Shown here piece after piece: positions 61,065 through 64,000 of a DNA stretch of 64,000 nucleotides. The DNA comes from Umezawaea tangerina (GTDB lineage: Bacteria; Actinomycetota; Actinomycetes; Mycobacteriales; Pseudonocardiaceae), in the NCBI RefSeq assembly GCF_003002815.1, contig NZ_PVTF01000005.1:496001-560000 (forward strand), given 5' to 3'. The translations under genes and the position numbers were made by a program. The notes below the pieces were generated by a model, which was not told the DNA's origin, did no database searches, and saw nothing but the letters and a program-made list of their open reading frames with translations. The stretch's first letter is position 1, and every line of letters begins with the position of its first letter.

Positions 61065-64000
61065 ATGACCACTTGGCCTCCATTTACTCGAAACGATCTG
61101 CAACTTGCGGCCGATTCGGTTTCTTTCGACTCAGTTTTACCTATTTTGATCCGTAAATTGATCACCGAAACTACGCCCAACCTAACAGAGATTGATATGC
61201 CCGGCGGTTCTGGAACCTCCGCCGGAGGCTTTGATGGCGTAGTCGTCAATTCCAGTAGCACCGCCTTTGTTCCAGAAGGAATTTCCGTATGGGAATTGTC
61301 CGTCGAAAAGGCCACTAAGGCCAAAGCGGATAGCGACTACGGGAAACGACTCCAAGGACCGAACGGCGAAGCGTGTGCTGAGGTTACCTATATCCAAACT
61401 ATTCTTCGCCCTTGGACAAAAGCGCGCGAATGGAAAAACTCTCGCCGCCAAGAGGGTCGATGGAAAGATGTCCGGGCATACAATCTCGACAGCATACATA
61501 CCTGGCTGGAGTCAGCTCCGGCTACAACTACCTGGCTAGCAGATCAACTGGGAAAGAGGGTGCCAGGAGTAATTTCCGCAGATGATTGGTGGGATAACTT
61601 TTGGTTGCCGTCAACTAGTGTTCCATTGACTACTGAGATTGTTCTCAGCGGACGAGATAGTGCCTCCGCCGAACTGATCGACTCTTTGCTTCCTGGACGG
61701 GTGATCACGCTTGGCGGAGGCTTACGATTCGATGAGTTACGAGCGTTTATCACCGCTGCAGTTCGAACATCAACGGACACGAAGTCGAAATCGCTTCGGA
61801 CGCGGACTCTTTTTGTGGAATCAATAGATAGCATGAGTCAGCTGATGCGACAGAATCAGCCTCTGGTGATGGTTATAGCAGATGCGTCCTGGCTCTCAAC
61901 TGTCACGGTCAAGGCACCGCACACGGTGATAGTGGCTGCCCTTCCAGGTCAGACCGGTGCACCAGATGTCCCTCCCGTCGACAGTGAAGCAGTCACTCAG
62001 CAACTAGTGAAGGTTGGCGTGCCAGATGAGCGTGCGTATGTTTGGGGGCATCTTGCACGTCGTAGCCTGCTAGCACTCCGACGTGTATTAGCGGTCAATC
62101 AAGCGCAGCTCACGCCGGGTTGGGCACATAGTCCAAGTTCAGCCCAGCGTCGACTTCTACTCTTGGGCAGTTGGGAAGGTACCAACTCGAATGACCGTGC
62201 CATAGTCACCAAGATGGCAGGTCTCGCCTACGACGCCGTGCCAGATTTTGTTACAAGCCTAACGGCTGCCTCGGATATCCCCTTCATGGGACAATTTCGA
62301 GAACAATGGCATATCCTTGCACCAGAAGATTCTTGGACTCTCCTAAAAACTCACATCACTCATGACGACTTGAACCTACTGAGAACGACAATCTCGGAGG
62401 TATTCGGCACAGAACAAAGGGTGAGCTTTTCAGTAACCTTGCGTAGAGGGCTGGCGCAAACACTGGCGCTGCTCGGTGCAATGGGCGAGGACATTCGCCT
62501 ACCAAAAGGTGGCACCGGCAAAAATTTCTGCCGTGCCATAGTTGCCGAATTTTTGGCGTCAGCCAACAACGACCCATCTTATCGACACTGGTCATCTCTT
62601 GGCGATGTTCTCCCTCTATTCGCGGAAGCCGCCCCTCAAGAATTCATTGACGCACTGCGACGTGGATTGGAAGGCGACGAACCGCTACATCGATATATGT
62701 TTCAAGATGTCGAGCCAGGCGAGTTCGGATTTACTCCATCGTCCACACACAACCATGTCCTGTGGGCATTGCAGACAATCGCATGGTCAGAGGATCACTT
62801 TCTCGATGTCATCGAAATTTTGGCTCAATTGGCGGCGATAGACCCTGGAGGCCAATGGTCAACACGACCGAACACGACGCTGCAAGACATGATGAGCTGT
62901 TGGCATCCCAGCACAGCTGCATCAGATTCAGCACGCCGTACTGGCTTGCGGCTAATAATGCGAGTTCAGCCGGAAGTGGGTCGACATCTTCTACTTGCCC
63001 TAATACCGACTGGACGCGAGATTCAGTCACCTACAGTTAAGCCTGAGTTCAGGGACTGGACTAGGTCGGTTGTTGTCACGCGCGCCGATATCGTCAGTGG
63101 AGTAGATTATGTCGTCGACATGATCCTCGACGATCTTGGCAGTGACATCAATCGCCATCTGGCCTTGTTGACAAAGTTTGAGGCATTAACGCCGCAACGT
63201 CGAGTATCGTTTGTAGAAAAGCTTGTCGCACTCAATTCAAAAGCGACCAATGACGCCGTTCGTGGTCAGATCGCTGACGCTATCCGCCAAAAAATCGCTC
63301 GTCACAGAGAATATGCCGACACACAATGGGCGCTTCCCGAATCTGAGCTAACATCCCTTGAACAGGCGGGCCAAACACTGGCGCCCACTTCGACTGTTTG
63401 GCGTTCACGATGGCTGTTCGACAGCGACGTGGTCGAATTAGGCGACTTGAGCAGAAGAGATGATTTTGCATCGTATGAGACGGAATTATCTACTCGACGA
63501 GCGGACGCCGTTAGGGCAGTCATCGAATCTGGTGGGGTAGAAGCAATAGCAGAGCTGACCGACCATGTCTCTCGCCCATATTTCGTCGGATATTTCCTTC
63601 TGGAACAGAATAGTGAATTCGACCAAGTCATGATCTCATGGCTACGCGAAGGACAAAACCGGCAGCAGGCCGCGCGCGGGTACCTGCGGGCTCGCCTGCG
63701 GTGCGCAGACGATACCATCTACGACCAGCTACTTTCCTACGCTCAGGATGCTACAGCCAAGGCAGAGATACTTCACGTCCTAGGTGAGCCCGGAAAGGCT
63801 TGGCAGAAACTATCGGAACTAGATGAGGATGTAAAAAGGGAATATTGGGCTGGATTTGTTTATCATGGCCTCGGTGCAGAATTTTCAGAAGTTGCACACG
63901 CCGCAGAAAATCTGCTTGATATCGGCCGCATTGCTGCCGCACTCGACATGATAGCTCTCTACTCTAATAAAGTCACTTCATTAGAGGTCGCGGAAATTGC
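61065..64000 (+). CDS. Very large uncharacterised protein, N-terminal nuclease-like motif (3' partial)
   Basis: A frame from ATG 61065 with no stop to the window end, at least 978 residues. N-terminus: GGFDGVVVNSSSTAFVPEGI then WELSVEKATKAKADSDYGKR. This D58...E77-L-S with nearby Lys residues recalls a PD-(D/E)xK variant. A segment at about 200-240 (TEIVLSGRDSASAELIDSLL, GRVITLGGGLRFDEL) sits where a STAND-type P-loop would be but lacks GK(S/T). The rest is helical and repeat-like. I recognise the overall layout only from hypothetical proteins of genomic islands. It follows the nuclease-like gene and shares its low G+C. Confidence 0.8.
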   Translation, partial: MTTWPPFTRNDLQLAADSVSFDSVLPILIRKLITETTPNLTEIDMPGGSGTSAGGFDGVVVNSSSTAFVPEGISVWELSVEKATKAKADSDYGKRLQGPNGEACAEVTYIQTILRPWTKAREWKNSRRQEGRWKDVRAYNLDSIHTWLESAPATTTWLADQLGKRVPGVISADDWWDNFWLPSTSVPLTTEIVLSGRDSASAELIDSLLPGRVITLGGGLRFDELRAFITAAVRTSTDTKSKSLRTRTLFVESIDSMSQLMRQNQPLVMVIADASWLSTVTVKAPHTVIVAALPGQTGAPDVPPVDSEAVTQQLVKVGVPDERAYVWGHLARRSLLALRRVLAVNQAQLTPGWAHSPSSAQRRLLLLGSWEGTNSNDRAIVTKMAGLAYDAVPDFVTSLTAASDIPFMGQFREQWHILAPEDSWTLLKTHITHDDLNLLRTTISEVFGTEQRVSFSVTLRRGLAQTLALLGAMGEDIRLPKGGTGKNFCRAIVAEFLASANNDPSYRHWSSLGDVLPLFAEAAPQEFIDALRRGLEGDEPLHRYMFQDVEPGEFGFTPSSTHNHVLWALQTIAWSEDHFLDVIEILAQLAAIDPGGQWSTRPNTTLQDMMSCWHPSTAASDSARRTGLRLIMRVQPEVGRHLLLALIPTGREIQSPTVKPEFRDWTRSVVVTRADIVSGVDYVVDMILDDLGSDINRHLALLTKFEALTPQRRVSFVEKLVALNSKATNDAVRGQIADAIRQKIARHREYADTQWALPESELTSLEQAGQTLAPTSTVWRSRWLFDSDVVELGDLSRRDDFASYETELSTRRADAVRAVIESGGVEAIAELTDHVSRPYFVGYFLLEQNSEFDQVMISWLREGQNRQQAARGYLRARLRCADDTIYDQLLSYAQDATAKAEILHVLGEPGKAWQKLSELDEDVKREYWAGFVYHGLGAEFSEVAHAAENLLDIGRIAAALDMIALYSNKVTSLEVAEI

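Overview
The sequence is very G+C-rich up to about 59 kb, with GTG/ATG starts and many 4-bp ATGA/GTGA gene overlaps. It carries NRPS genes, XRE/MmyB regulators, LuxR/LAL regulators and an iniBAC-like dynamin cluster. Together these point to a filamentous actinomycete, probably Pseudonocardiales (Saccharothrix, Actinosynnema or Lentzea-like). The genus is inference only.

1-15.7 kb is the 3' part of a nonribosomal peptide cluster. It holds a terminal C-A-PCP-TE module (5' end outside the window), an MFS exporter, and two discrete adenylation/carrier-protein pairs (7253-9108 and 10090-12142). It also holds four mechanistically different oxygenases: an Asp/Asn beta-hydroxylase-like protein, an Ile-hydroxylase-type 2OG dioxygenase, a PhyH-type dioxygenase and a P450. 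A type II thioesterase with a Cys nucleophile and an XRE-STAND regulator complete it. The logic suggests a peptide rich in hydroxylated amino acids made on dedicated A/PCP platforms.

16-33 kb is a mosaic of small housekeeping-type or accessory units (SDRs, esterases, VOC protein, enoyl-CoA hydratase family, epimerase, TetR and XRE regulators). Among them are several broken genes: IS3/IS5, HIT, MmyB, TetR, LAL and DJ-1/PfpI remnants. A 22-bp box recurs upstream of three units. A four-copy palindrome array sits between an epimerase and its TetR regulator.

33.5-46.3 kb is an aromatic-compound catabolic locus. A MarR regulator diverges from an extradiol dioxygenase/MDR/FAH operon. An eight-gene opposite-strand operon follows (amidohydrolase, SDR, aryl-AMP ligase, thiolase, MFS, ABM, enoyl-CoA hydratase, 3-hydroxyacyl-CoA dehydrogenase), with a divergent TrmB regulator. 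Similar TATCAA...TTGATA palindromes precede both operons.

46.7-56.4 kb is an Ini-like membrane-stress module. It has a MalT/LAL-type LuxR regulator, two dynamin-like GTPases (IniA- and IniC-like), a repetitive acidic IniB-like protein, and a divergent Hsp70 fused to a transmembrane segment and a PPPTT-repeat tail. A 163-bp IS5-type miniature element sits in the CTAG that forms the stop codons of two convergent genes.

56.5-64 kb is a mobile/foreign segment: degraded IS5 and IS3 elements, a large serine recombinase, then DNA of clearly lower G+C and different codon use. That DNA encodes a PD-(D/E)xK nuclease-like protein and a very large protein whose reading frame is still open at the window end. 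This pair is a candidate, possibly undescribed, defence system. No tRNA, rRNA or CRISPR array was seen.
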